From Pseudomonadota bacterium (lineage in GTDB: Bacteria; Myxococcota_A; Polyangia; Haliangiales; Haliangiaceae): 64,000 bases of DNA. Position 1 is the first letter of the stretch. Every line of letters begins with the position of its first letter. The notes under the pieces were generated by a model. That model saw nothing but the letters and a program-made list of their open reading frames with translations, was not told the DNA's origin and searched no databases. The stretch lies in NCBI GenBank assembly GCA_022360315.1, contig JAKSDA010000438.1:52832-116831 (forward strand), written 5' to 3'. The position numbers were made by a program, and so were the translations under genes. Positions 8,282 through 16,603 of this stretch are shown in pieces.

Positions 8282-9456
8282 CGGCCGCAGAAACCGCCCG
8301 TGCAGCTGCCGCCGACGCCGCACTCGATCGATTGGCTGCACGACTTGGGCGCGCAGTAGCCGTCGGGCCAGGTTGGCTCGTCGACCGTAAAATCGAATTC
8401 TGCCGCGCCCCCTGGTGCCTCGCAGGCCAGCCACGGGTCGGCAGTGCAGGGTGTCTCGTCCCGGCAGCGAAGCAGGCAGAGATCGGCGAGTGAGCCGGCG
8501 AAATCGGCACACGCACTCGACGGCGGGCACGAACCCGACAGGCACGGAGCGGAGCAGGCGCCGCGAGCACCCACATCGGCACAAAAACCGCTGGCACATG
8601 CATGGTGATCGGGCAGGCCCGTGGCGTCGAAACACGACGCGCCTATGGCGCCGAGCGCCCCGGGCACGAAACAGCCTTTCACCCAGCCGCCACCGCCGGC
8701 CATGGGAATCTCCTGACAGGTCAGCTCGTCGGGGCACTCGCTGTCATCGGCGCATGCGAAAAGGCAGAGCGATCGCTGCCAGTCCTGTGGACTGGACGGA
8801 TTGGAGGCGGCCAGGTCGGCACAGACTCCGCTTGCACACGGATTGCTCGCGCTGCACTCGACGGAGCACAAACCGCGTTCCAGTCCGGGACGGCACGGGA
8901 CACCATCGCTGCAGACGCATTCGCGATCGTCACTACATTGGCCATCGGCTGTGCAGCGATCGCCGAGTTCGGCTGGCACCACTCGGACCGCGCCGATCCT
9001 CTCGACATCGGCAGTGCCCCCGGGCCCACCCACGGCAAGACTCACCGTGTAGTCGCCTGGCATCGGATATTGCTTCACAGGACTGGACTCGGTCGAACCC
9101 TGGCCATCGCCAAATTTCCAGTTGTAAATGGTGATCTCGGCTGTAGCCACAGCAGTGAAGCGAAGCTCGAGCGGGGCTCGGCCGGTGCAGACCTCGGCAA
9201 CGCCTCCATCCCGCGCCCCGGCGTCGGCCGAGCCGTCCAGTGAACTGCCCGCAGCGATGTTCTGACAGCCGGCAATGGCAAATTCGACCCAGTTCAGCGA
9301 CGCCGCGCTGTCACTCGATGGCATGGCATCAACAATAACTGAGGCGTCGTCATGCGGCGCGGCATCGCTCTGTGCGGCCGAGTTGTCACCACAGGAAATG
9401 CCTGCGGACACGACGCCGGAAACGGCCAGAAAGAGCGACCACGGTATGGCGGGCAC
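8278..9456 (-). CDS. Surface lipoprotein with PKD domain and Cys-rich C-terminus
   Basis: Exported protein of 392 aa. It has a hydrophobic signal segment ending in GISC (a weak lipobox), then an Asp/Ser/Ala-rich linker typical of myxobacterial lipoproteins. Residues about 85-160 form a PKD-like domain (YNWKFGDGQGS, MPGDYTVSLAV). The remaining 230 residues hold more than 20 cysteines in repeated C-x(5-9)-C-x(3-5)-C units such as GDRCTADGQCSDDRECVC, GLCSVECSASNPCASGVCAD and CSQSIECGVGGSCTGGFC. This suggests a disulphide-stabilised outer-surface adhesin or structural protein. It has no operon partner; the truncated oxidase converges on its 3' end. Confidence 0.7.
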   Translation of the reverse strand: MPAIPWSLFLAVSGVVSAGISCGDNSAAQSDAAPHDDASVIVDAMPSSDSAASLNWVEFAIAGCQNIAAGSSLDGSADAGARDGGVAEVCTGRAPLELRFTAVATAEITIYNWKFGDGQGSTESSPVKQYPMPGDYTVSLAVGGPGGTADVERIGAVRVVPAELGDRCTADGQCSDDRECVCSDGVPCRPGLERGLCSVECSASNPCASGVCADLAASNPSSPQDWQRSLCLFACADDSECPDELTCQEIPMAGGGGWVKGCFVPGALGAIGASCFDATGLPDHHACASGFCADVGARGACSAPCLSGSCPPSSACADFAGSLADLCLLRCRDETPCTADPWLACEAPGGAAEFDFTVDEPTWPDGYCAPKSCSQSIECGVGGSCTGGFCGR

Positions 9457-9693
9457 CCGGGTAGTATACGATTCGAACCCATGGAGCGCAGGTCGGGGGT
9501 AACCATTCCCGGACCGGGATTGTTCGACATATCATCTGTAGCGGTTGTATCTGCCGAGACATTGCGCGATGAAGGGACCACAGCAGATGGACTGAACGGG
9601 GGCCGAGGGCGAATCGGTCGGGCCGCGCACAGTTATGTCGGATCCTTTCCAACGTGATCGAGTGTGGTGAACAATCCAGGGTAGGTTCTGGCC

Positions 9694-10308
9694 ATGACGT
9701 GGACGCTTCTACTTGCTTCGGCATCGCCGCGGCGTCGAGAGCTACTCGAACGGATCGGGATTGTTCTCGACATCTGCCCGGCCGATGTGGACGAGACTCC
9801 TCACTCCGACGAGGCGCCCCTGGATTATGTGTCTCGCATGGCCGAGAGCAAGGCCGATGTCGTGGCTGCGAGCCGGACCGGGCCAGGCCAGACCTGGTGG
9901 GTGCTCGGGGCCGATACGATCGTCGAGATCGACGGGGCAATTGTGGGCAAGGCGCGCGGCGAGGCCGAGGCAATAGCCATGCTCGAGCGCCTGGTCGGTC
10001 GAGTTCATCGCGTGGCCACTGCCTTTGCAGTGCGCGCATCGCACGGGATAAAGACCGTCCGCACGGTCACCACCGAGGTCGTCATGCGTCCGGCCAGTCG
10101 GGCCGAGATCACCGACTATGTCGCTGCCGGCGAGTGGCGCGGCAAGGCCGGCGCGTATGCGATCCAGGGCATGGCCGCCGCTCTGGTCACAGAGGTCCGC
10201 GGATCGGTTACCAATGTGATCGGACTGCCTCTGGCCGAAGTGGTCGCCGAGCTCGCCCGCCTGGGCGCGGGCGGTCCGAGCTATCGACAGGGAGTACCGG
10301 CACAATGA
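9694..10308 (+). CDS. maf: Maf-family nucleoside triphosphate pyrophosphatase
   Basis: House-cleaning nucleotide pyrophosphatase (dTTP/UTP or modified-NTP hydrolysis) of 204 aa, the normal Maf length. Hallmarks are LLLASASPRRRELL at residues 5-18, the ADTIVEIDG block with the catalytic aspartate (about 74-82), GKARGEAEA, and GKAGAYAIQG about residues 151-160. Its stop overlaps the yggS start (ATGA), implying translational coupling. The specificity class (YhdE or YceF type) was not resolved. Confidence 0.93.
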   Translation: MTWTLLLASASPRRRELLERIGIVLDICPADVDETPHSDEAPLDYVSRMAESKADVVAASRTGPGQTWWVLGADTIVEIDGAIVGKARGEAEAIAMLERLVGRVHRVATAFAVRASHGIKTVRTVTTEVVMRPASRAEITDYVAAGEWRGKAGAYAIQGMAAALVTEVRGSVTNVIGLPLAEVVAELARLGAGGPSYRQGVPAQ

Positions 10309-11039
10309 ACCAGCAACAGCATCACCAAGTAGACCAGACACGAGTCGCCGAGATTCGCGACCGCTTTGGCCGTGCCCGGGACCGGGTCGAGAAAGCCTGT
10401 GCCCGGACTGGCCGCGACCCCGGCGAGGTAACCATCGTGGCCGTGACCAAGCGTCACGCGCCAGTGGTCATCGCCAGCGCGCACGCTGCCGGAATCGACC
10501 ATGTGGGCGAGAACTACGCCCAGGAGATGCGCGACAAACTGGCCGAGCTCGGCCCTTTGGGCAGCCAGCTGACCTGGCATTTTGTCGGCCGGTTACAGCG
10601 CAACAAGGTCAAGTATGTCGCCGGTCACGCCGGGCTCATCCACGCGGTGGACAGTGCCAGCCTGGCTCGCGAAATCGCCAGACGAGCGGCCAAAATGCAA
10701 TTGACACAGCGCGTTCTGATCGCGGTCAATGTGGGCGGCGAGGAGCAAAAGGGCGGAGTGTCCCCCGAGGATGCCGGAGCTCTTTTGGCGACCATTGCCG
10801 AGCTCGACGGCATCGAGCCGGCCGGGCTCATGACCATGCCGCCTCTGGCTGCCAGTCCCGAGGACAACCGAGGTCATTTTCGCGCCCTGGTCGCGCTCCG
10901 CGACCGGCTGCGCACACCGGATCGGCCACTGGCCGAGCTGTCCATGGGCACGACCGACGACTTTGAAGTCGCGGTCGAAGAGGGCGCCACCCTGGTCCGC
11001 ATCGGCACCGCCATTTTTGGACCCCGACCAGCTGGATGA
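10305..11039 (+). CDS. yggS: YggS/PLPBP family pyridoxal-phosphate homeostasis protein
   Basis: PLP-binding TIM-barrel protein (244 aa) acting in vitamin B6 and amino-acid homeostasis. The PLP lysine lies in VTIVAVTKRH (K49). Other family blocks are GENYAQEMRDK, LTWHFVGRLQRNKVKYV, VNVGGEEQKGG, GLMTMPPL and LSMGTTDDFEVAVEEGATLVRIGTAIFG. The frame is open far upstream inside maf, but the overlapping ATGA at 10305-10308 gives the family-standard N-terminus. Confidence 0.93.
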   Translation: MNQQQHHQVDQTRVAEIRDRFGRARDRVEKACARTGRDPGEVTIVAVTKRHAPVVIASAHAAGIDHVGENYAQEMRDKLAELGPLGSQLTWHFVGRLQRNKVKYVAGHAGLIHAVDSASLAREIARRAAKMQLTQRVLIAVNVGGEEQKGGVSPEDAGALLATIAELDGIEPAGLMTMPPLAASPEDNRGHFRALVALRDRLRTPDRPLAELSMGTTDDFEVAVEEGATLVRIGTAIFGPRPAG

Positions 11040-11108
11040 GCGAATCGAGCAATCCGGACGCTATACTATTCGTTCTGTACAACGCCAGCAACGAAGCGAA
11101 AGGCAGCC

Positions 11109-11858
11109 ATGTCAGGTCACAGCAAATGGTCGACCATCAAGCGCAAAAAAGCCGCGGTGGACGCCAAACGTTCCAAAGTCTGGACCAAGGTACTCAAAGA
11201 GGTTCAGATCGCGGCCAAGCTGGGTGGCCCCGAAGTCGATGCCAATCCACGTCTCCGCCTGGCGGTCGACAAGGCGCGAACCGCCAACGTGCCCAAGGAC
11301 CGCATCAAACACGCCATCGAAAAAGGCTCGGGTGCCGGGGGCGGGGAGGACTACGAGGAGATCGTGTACGAAGGCTATGGACCGGGCGGCGTGGCTGTGG
11401 TGCTCGAATGCATGACCGATAACCGAAACCGCACCGTGTCCGAGATCCGCCACTCTCTGGAAAAATACGGCGGCAATATGGGGACGAGCGGGTCGGTATC
11501 ATGGATGTTCAAAAAGCGCGGTGTCATCAATATTCTCAAGTCGGCTGCCGACGAGGATAGGCTGATGGAGATCGCGCTCGAGGCCGGCGCCGAGGACGTT
11601 CGCGACGATGGCGAAGTGTGGACTGTCGATACCGATCCAGGGGATTTTCTGGCCGTGCAGGAAGCCATTCAGACCGCCGATATCGCGGTCGAGCATGCCG
11701 AGATCGACAATATTCCCGACAACCGGGTCGCGGTCGACGAGTCCAGGGCCGAAAGCCTGTTCAAGCTGCTATCGATCCTCGAGGACCTCGACGACGTGCA
11801 AAACGTTTACGCCAACTACGACGTTTCCGACGAGGTGCTCGAGCGCTTCAGCCTGTAG
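11109..11858 (+). CDS. yebC: YebC/PmpR family protein
   Basis: Cytoplasmic protein of 249 aa, full family length, starting MSGHSKWSTIKRKKAAVDA, the invariant YebC N-terminus. Other matches are IKHAIEKGSGAGGGEDYEE, YEGYGPGGVAVVLECMTDNRNRT and GNMGTSGSVSWMFKKRG. Family members act as transcription regulators, and recent work ties some to ribosome stalling at proline stretches, which would suit this proline-rich proteome. It follows yggS by 69 bp. Confidence 0.95.
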   Translation: MSGHSKWSTIKRKKAAVDAKRSKVWTKVLKEVQIAAKLGGPEVDANPRLRLAVDKARTANVPKDRIKHAIEKGSGAGGGEDYEEIVYEGYGPGGVAVVLECMTDNRNRTVSEIRHSLEKYGGNMGTSGSVSWMFKKRGVINILKSAADEDRLMEIALEAGAEDVRDDGEVWTVDTDPGDFLAVQEAIQTADIAVEHAEIDNIPDNRVAVDESRAESLFKLLSILEDLDDVQNVYANYDVSDEVLERFSL

Positions 11859-11916
11859 CGAGCGAACCGGATCCGTACTGTGGTCGGCGATGTGGTAGGG
11901 TGGCGGCGAGCGAGCG

Positions 11917-14067
11917 ATGGCAGAGAACAAGCGCGTTTGGCAGTGCATGGCAGGTGATGTGGTGCGCGAGCACTGGCCAACCGTCCTGGCTGCTGCGATG
12001 GGTCTGGCCGTGGCCCTGGGTTATCTCATCACCACGCTCGATCGCGCCGGTGCCATGGGCTATCCGATCGACGATGCCTACATCTACCTGACCTACGCCA
12101 GACAGTTTGGCCGGGCCCAGCCGTTCACCTATTACGACGGAGGCGACTACTCGGCGGGGGCGACCAGCGTGCTGTGGCCGGTCCTGATCGCACCGCTCTG
12201 GACCGTGGGGTTGCGCGGATACGTTCTGGTCGTTGCCGTTTATGTGGTCTGTGCCGGGCTTCTCGCCGCGATTTGCGCCATGGCCTGTCAGCTCGGCCGG
12301 CGCACTTTGGGACTTGCGGGCGGTTTTCTGGCCGCGGTTCTCATCGCGGCGTCGCCGGCATTTACCTGGGGTGCATTGTGCGGGATGGAGGTCGGCCTGG
12401 CCGCGTTTTTGGTCTTTGCCACGGCGTTGCGCTTGCTCGGCGAGGCAGACCCGGCCCGGCCGTCGGCCTGGCTGCTCGTTTTGCTCGCTGCCACGGCGAT
12501 ATCGCGGCCCGAGTTTACCGTACTCATCGCCGCGCTGATCGCTGTAAATATCGCCTTCCGGGGCTGCTGTCGCGACTGGCGCGGTGCCCTGCGCTGGTCG
12601 ATTCCGCTCGCTGTACCGCTGGTCTGGGTCGCTGCCAATCGCCTCCTGGCGGGCAATTTTTTTCCCAACACCGGTGTGGCCAAATCGCATTTTTATCTGC
12701 CCGGATTCGACTGGACATATTATATCGACACGGTTGCGCATCTGTCTGGACAAATGCTGTCGGGACTCTTGTGGGCCGACAAAAGCCCGCTCTGGCAGCC
12801 GCAGCTGCTGTTGGTTCTGTGGCTGATCGGGGCGTTTCGCCTGCTTACCTGGGCCCGGCGCGAGCGCCAGTGGTCGGCTGCAGCGCTCCTGGTCGCGGCT
12901 CCACCGGCGCTTTTGTGCGCGGTGATCGCGGCCTCGGGCGCCTGGCACTTTCACAACTACCGCTACATCTCGGTGTGTTTTCCCGCACTCTTCTTGGTCG
13001 CCGGACTGGCGGTCTGCCCGCCCCGCAGCAACTGGCTGTCACGGCCGGGGGGCGCGCGCTTTATCCGCTTGGTACCGGTTTTGCCGGTCATTGTCGCCGC
13101 TCTGGTGGTTGTGCAATCACTCGCCCCGCTACAGCGCGAATTCGTGTACTTTGCCCAGGGAGTGCGGGACAGCAACGCCCAGGTGGTCACGATCGGCCGC
13201 TGGATTGCCGAAAATTTGCCCCGCGACGCCCATGTAGCATTTCACGACGCCGGGGCAATTGCCTATTATGGCGACCGTCGGGTCACCGACATCCTCGGAC
13301 TGGTGAGCAACGGAAATGCCCATCACGCCAACCACGGACCGGGCGCTCGTTTCGAGATGCTCGAGCGACTGTCGCCCGACCAGCGTCCGAGTCACTTTGC
13401 CTATTATCCCGGCTGGCTGGGCACATTTGATTTGTACGGCAAAGAACTGCTCGACACCCCGCTGCCCCGGGCTCTGGATGACACGCGCAGACTGGTCGGC
13501 GGGGCCAATATGCGGGTATTCGAGTCGCGCTGGGATCGAGTTGGCAGTGGTCATGTTCCGCTGGAAGCGCATCCGGGCTGGGTGATGGTCGACCGGCTCG
13601 ATGTGGCCGACCTGGTCAGCGAGCGGGCGCACGACTATCGCGCCGACATGGGCCGGCGGCGCTACGGTCATCCCACTGCGCGCTGGACACTGTACTACCG
13701 GCCGCCCGGATCGCCGGCCGGGATGGCGGACGGTGGTCGCACCATTCGGGGCAAGGGCGGCGAGCGATTTCGCATTCACATCGATCCGGCGCGGCCGCTG
13801 CGCCTGATCATGCGCACTGGCGGCAAGAGCACGCGGTGGGCAACGATCGCCAGGCCGGGCGCATCTGTGCAGATCCGCCGGGCCGACACTGGCGCCGAGC
13901 TGGGTGTGCTGACCATGCCCGGGCCATCGGAGCGATTTCACGACCTGGTGTTGGAGGTGCGGGCGGGCGCGTTCGACGCCGCCGAGGTCGAGCTGTCGGT
14001 ATCCCTGCGCGGAGCCGGGCCGTATCGGACATTTCATTATTTCGCGCTTCAGCCGGAAACGCCGTGA
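11917..14067 (+). CDS. Polytopic membrane protein, GT-C/ArnT-like glycosyltransferase
   Basis: Large inner-membrane protein of 716 aa with about 10-12 hydrophobic helices over residues 20-410 and a soluble periplasmic C-terminal domain of about 300 residues. The first loop contains GYPIDDAYIYLTYARQFG, the Asp-Asp motif that coordinates the metal in GT-C lipid-linked sugar transferases. DYSAGATSVLWP and GMEVGLAAFLV are also typical of this group. It probably transfers a sugar from a polyprenyl-phosphate donor to an envelope glycan or protein; acceptor unknown. It lies 58 bp after yebC and could be cotranscribed with it. Confidence 0.72.
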   Translation: MAENKRVWQCMAGDVVREHWPTVLAAAMGLAVALGYLITTLDRAGAMGYPIDDAYIYLTYARQFGRAQPFTYYDGGDYSAGATSVLWPVLIAPLWTVGLRGYVLVVAVYVVCAGLLAAICAMACQLGRRTLGLAGGFLAAVLIAASPAFTWGALCGMEVGLAAFLVFATALRLLGEADPARPSAWLLVLLAATAISRPEFTVLIAALIAVNIAFRGCCRDWRGALRWSIPLAVPLVWVAANRLLAGNFFPNTGVAKSHFYLPGFDWTYYIDTVAHLSGQMLSGLLWADKSPLWQPQLLLVLWLIGAFRLLTWARRERQWSAAALLVAAPPALLCAVIAASGAWHFHNYRYISVCFPALFLVAGLAVCPPRSNWLSRPGGARFIRLVPVLPVIVAALVVVQSLAPLQREFVYFAQGVRDSNAQVVTIGRWIAENLPRDAHVAFHDAGAIAYYGDRRVTDILGLVSNGNAHHANHGPGARFEMLERLSPDQRPSHFAYYPGWLGTFDLYGKELLDTPLPRALDDTRRLVGGANMRVFESRWDRVGSGHVPLEAHPGWVMVDRLDVADLVSERAHDYRADMGRRRYGHPTARWTLYYRPPGSPAGMADGGRTIRGKGGERFRIHIDPARPLRLIMRTGGKSTRWATIARPGASVQIRRADTGAELGVLTMPGPSERFHDLVLEVRAGAFDAAEVELSVSLRGAGPYRTFHYFALQPETP

Positions 14068-14216
14068 CGGCGATGGTTCCCCGTCTTCTCTGCGGGAAGC
14101 TGTCAATTCTCTTGAGGTGCTTACAGAAATACAAAAATAAAGACCGCCCCTCTGTGTGAGCATCTATTAGAACTGGTCAGTGGATTGGCGCTGTGCGATC
14201 GGCGCACCATGGAGCG

Positions 14217-16052
14217 ATGCGCAGTCTCCACCCTCGTCGCAAAAGGATACGTCAGTCCTGGCTCGCCCTTGTTGCCGCGGCGAGCGTGGTTTCTTGTTCC
14301 GACTCGAGCGGGCCTACCTGCGTCGATCCCGAGCTGGCAATTCCCACCGGGGTCGAGCGGGTCCTTGTCGGTCTCGACGGCCTGCCGTTCGATCAGTTTC
14401 TCGACGACTCGTACGAGCACATTCTGCGCCGTCATCCCGAAACTGTCACCGGCCTGGGAGTGTCGGCGTCGCTCGCCATGCGCGACGATCAGCTCGACAA
14501 TGTCTCCAGCTCCTATGTCGAGGCCACCCATGATCTGGTCGAGGGCATACTGGACCAATTGCGCGGTTATCGGCGAGACCAGCTCACTGCCGGGCAGCAA
14601 GTGTCCTACGACGTTTACGAGTGGTATCTGGACGACTGGGCCCGCAACCGGTTGTACCGGGATTTTGATTATCCGATCACCCCGGTGATCACGGCAGCGC
14701 ACAGACAGTTGCAGCTTTTTTTCCGCGACATTCACCCGGTTGCGAGCCGTGACAACGCTCGAGACTACATTGCCCGGCTGCGCCAGGTGGCCCGAAAGCT
14801 GGCTCAGATCCGCGATCGGTTGGCCCGCGGGGAGGAGCGCGGCATTGTGGCGCCGCGGTTTTTGCTCCAGGCCGCGTTGCCCCAGCTCCGCTCTGTGGCC
14901 GATACTCGGCCGCGCGATTCGATGTTCTATACCAGTTTTGCGACCAGGCTGACCGAGCAGTCGGGCCTGCCTCCAGCCGACCGGCAAGATCTTCTCGACC
15001 AGGCAGAAACCGCCATTGAATGCCACGTGCTTCCGGCCTTCCGCGAGCTGGAGCGCAGTGTGGCCAGTCTGGCAGCCCGGGCGCCGACCCGAGACGGAGT
15101 GTGGCAGTTTGACAGCGGCGGCGATTTTTACCGCCACGCCTTGCGCCATCACACCACTACCGAGCTGGGTCCCGATGAGATCCACCAGCTCGGTATGGAC
15201 GAGATCGCGCGCATCCGCGGCGAGATGCGCGCTCGGTTTGACAGTCTGGGGTATCCGGCTGACGAGTCGTTGAGTGCGCTGTTTGGCCGGGTCGCCCAAG
15301 ACGGCGGCATGGTGCCGGATGGCCAGGTGAAAGCCGAATACGAGACCATCATCGATCGGGCCCAAGGCGATATTCACCAGGCATTCGATATCAGCCCGAC
15401 TGCACAATTGATCGTGATGGACAGCGGCGGCGGGGCATTTTACGTCTCGGGCACTGTGGACCGCTCGCGCCCGGGCGTGTTTTACGCCGATCTGCGCGGT
15501 ACTCAGCCGCGTTACACCATGCCCACACTGGCCTATCACGAGGCCGTTCCCGGACACCATTTTCAGATCTCGCTGGCGCAAGAGCAAGAGCTGGCCACCT
15601 TTCGCCTCTACACCACCTTTACCGCCTACGTCGAGGGATGGGCGCTCTATGCCGAGCGTCTGGCCGCTGATCTGGACTGGTATGGCGACGACATTTACGG
15701 CGACCTGGGCCGGCTACAGGCCGAGGCATTTCGAGCGGCTCGCCTGGTGGTCGACACGGGAATTCACGCCAAGGGCTGGAGTTTCGCACGAGCTGTGACG
15801 TATATGGTGGACAACGTGGGATATCCCCGGCCGGGCATGGAAGCCGAAGTGGCCCGCTATACGGCCTGGCCCGGCCAGGCGACTGCCTACAAGACCGGTA
15901 TGTTGCGAATTCTCGAGTTGCGCCAGCGCGCCAGCGACGCCCTGGGCACCGCGTTTGACCGCAAAGACTTTCACCGCGCCGTGCTGACCAGCGGCAGCCT
16001 GCCCCTCGACCTGCTCGACGCATCTGTCCAGTCGTATATCGACAACCAATGA
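14217..16052 (+). CDS. DUF885 family lipoprotein, putative zinc-dependent hydrolase
   Basis: Exported protein of 611 aa beginning with basic residues, a hydrophobic stretch and a lipobox ending SVVSC. The DUF885 signature YHEAVPGHHFQ is present (H441, E442, H447, H448), fitting a gluzincin-like metal site, together with TPRDSMFYTS-like, TAYVEGWALYAERLA and KGWSFARAVTYMVDN blocks common to this family. Likely an envelope-anchored peptidase or carboxylic-ester hydrolase. Start 14217 is preferred over 14193 because GGAG precedes it and it begins close to the signal sequence. No operon partner. Confidence 0.78.
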   Translation: MRSLHPRRKRIRQSWLALVAAASVVSCSDSSGPTCVDPELAIPTGVERVLVGLDGLPFDQFLDDSYEHILRRHPETVTGLGVSASLAMRDDQLDNVSSSYVEATHDLVEGILDQLRGYRRDQLTAGQQVSYDVYEWYLDDWARNRLYRDFDYPITPVITAAHRQLQLFFRDIHPVASRDNARDYIARLRQVARKLAQIRDRLARGEERGIVAPRFLLQAALPQLRSVADTRPRDSMFYTSFATRLTEQSGLPPADRQDLLDQAETAIECHVLPAFRELERSVASLAARAPTRDGVWQFDSGGDFYRHALRHHTTTELGPDEIHQLGMDEIARIRGEMRARFDSLGYPADESLSALFGRVAQDGGMVPDGQVKAEYETIIDRAQGDIHQAFDISPTAQLIVMDSGGGAFYVSGTVDRSRPGVFYADLRGTQPRYTMPTLAYHEAVPGHHFQISLAQEQELATFRLYTTFTAYVEGWALYAERLAADLDWYGDDIYGDLGRLQAEAFRAARLVVDTGIHAKGWSFARAVTYMVDNVGYPRPGMEAEVARYTAWPGQATAYKTGMLRILELRQRASDALGTAFDRKDFHRAVLTSGSLPLDLLDASVQSYIDNQ

Positions 16053-16121
16053 GCGCGTCCATCGGACCGAGAGCCACTTCCAATGTTGTTTCGGTCGGTC
16101 CTTCTAGCCCCTGGACAATCA

Positions 16122-16155
16122 TTCATGTATGAAGTAAAAATAATTCACACGTGAA
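16122..16155. promoter_or_regulatory. Two tandem 12-bp palindromes, MarR-type operator
   Basis: TTCATGTATGAA (16122-16133) and TTCACACGTGAA (16144-16155) are both perfect 5-bp-arm palindromes sharing TTCA-y/TGAA arms. Their centres are 22 bp apart, two helical turns, so dimers would bind the same DNA face. The second palindrome contains the GTG start of the MarR gene (16151), so binding should block its own expression and that of the coupled oxidoreductase. Confidence 0.68.
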
Positions 16156-16603
16156 GGATCAACAGCGAGCCGGGGAGCGGCGGCGGTTTTTTTATCTCTT
16201 GAATCAATCGCGCCACGTCCTGTTCAAGCATGCAGACAGGCTGTGTCGCGCCCATCTGGGCATCTCGACCGTACAGCTCGGAGCGATCTATGCAATTGCC
16301 GAGCAGCCCGGGCTGGTTCAGAAAGACCTGGCCCGGGCGCTGGCGCTGCGCGAGTCGGCAGTGACCGGGCTGGTCGGCCGGATGGAGACAGCCGGGCTCA
16401 TCGAGCGCCGGGCCGATCCCGACGACCGCCGGGTCATCCGCCTCTATCAGACCCGGCGGGCCAGGGCCATGCGCAAAAAAGCCAAGCCGCTTCTGGGCGA
16501 CCTCAACGCCGAGCTCGCCCACGGCTTTACCGAACAAGAACTGGACATGGTCGTCCGATTTCTCACCACCACGATCGACCGATTTGCAAGGAGCAAAAAA
16601 TGA
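16151..16603 (+). CDS. MarR family transcriptional regulator
   Basis: Winged-helix regulator of 150 aa with a recognisable MarR core: LGISTVQLGAIYAIAEQPG, the recognition helix ALRESAVTGLVGRMETAGLIERR and the wing ADPDDRRVIRL. GTG is the start, supported by the absence of another start upstream and by family length. The 3' end overlaps by four bases (ATGA) the molybdopterin oxidoreductase, which is the likely regulated target. Twin palindromes at 16122-16155 are the probable operator. A phenolic or other ligand is usual for the family but cannot be read from sequence. Confidence 0.88.
   Translation: MKDQQRAGERRRFFYLLNQSRHVLFKHADRLCRAHLGISTVQLGAIYAIAEQPGLVQKDLARALALRESAVTGLVGRMETAGLIERRADPDDRRVIRLYQTRRARAMRKKAKPLLGDLNAELAHGFTEQELDMVVRFLTTTIDRFARSKK

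Noticed and set aside
9654..10304. Upstream extension of the yggS frame across maf
   Set aside because: It overlaps the whole maf gene in another frame; the ATGA overlap at 10305 gives the normal YggS length.
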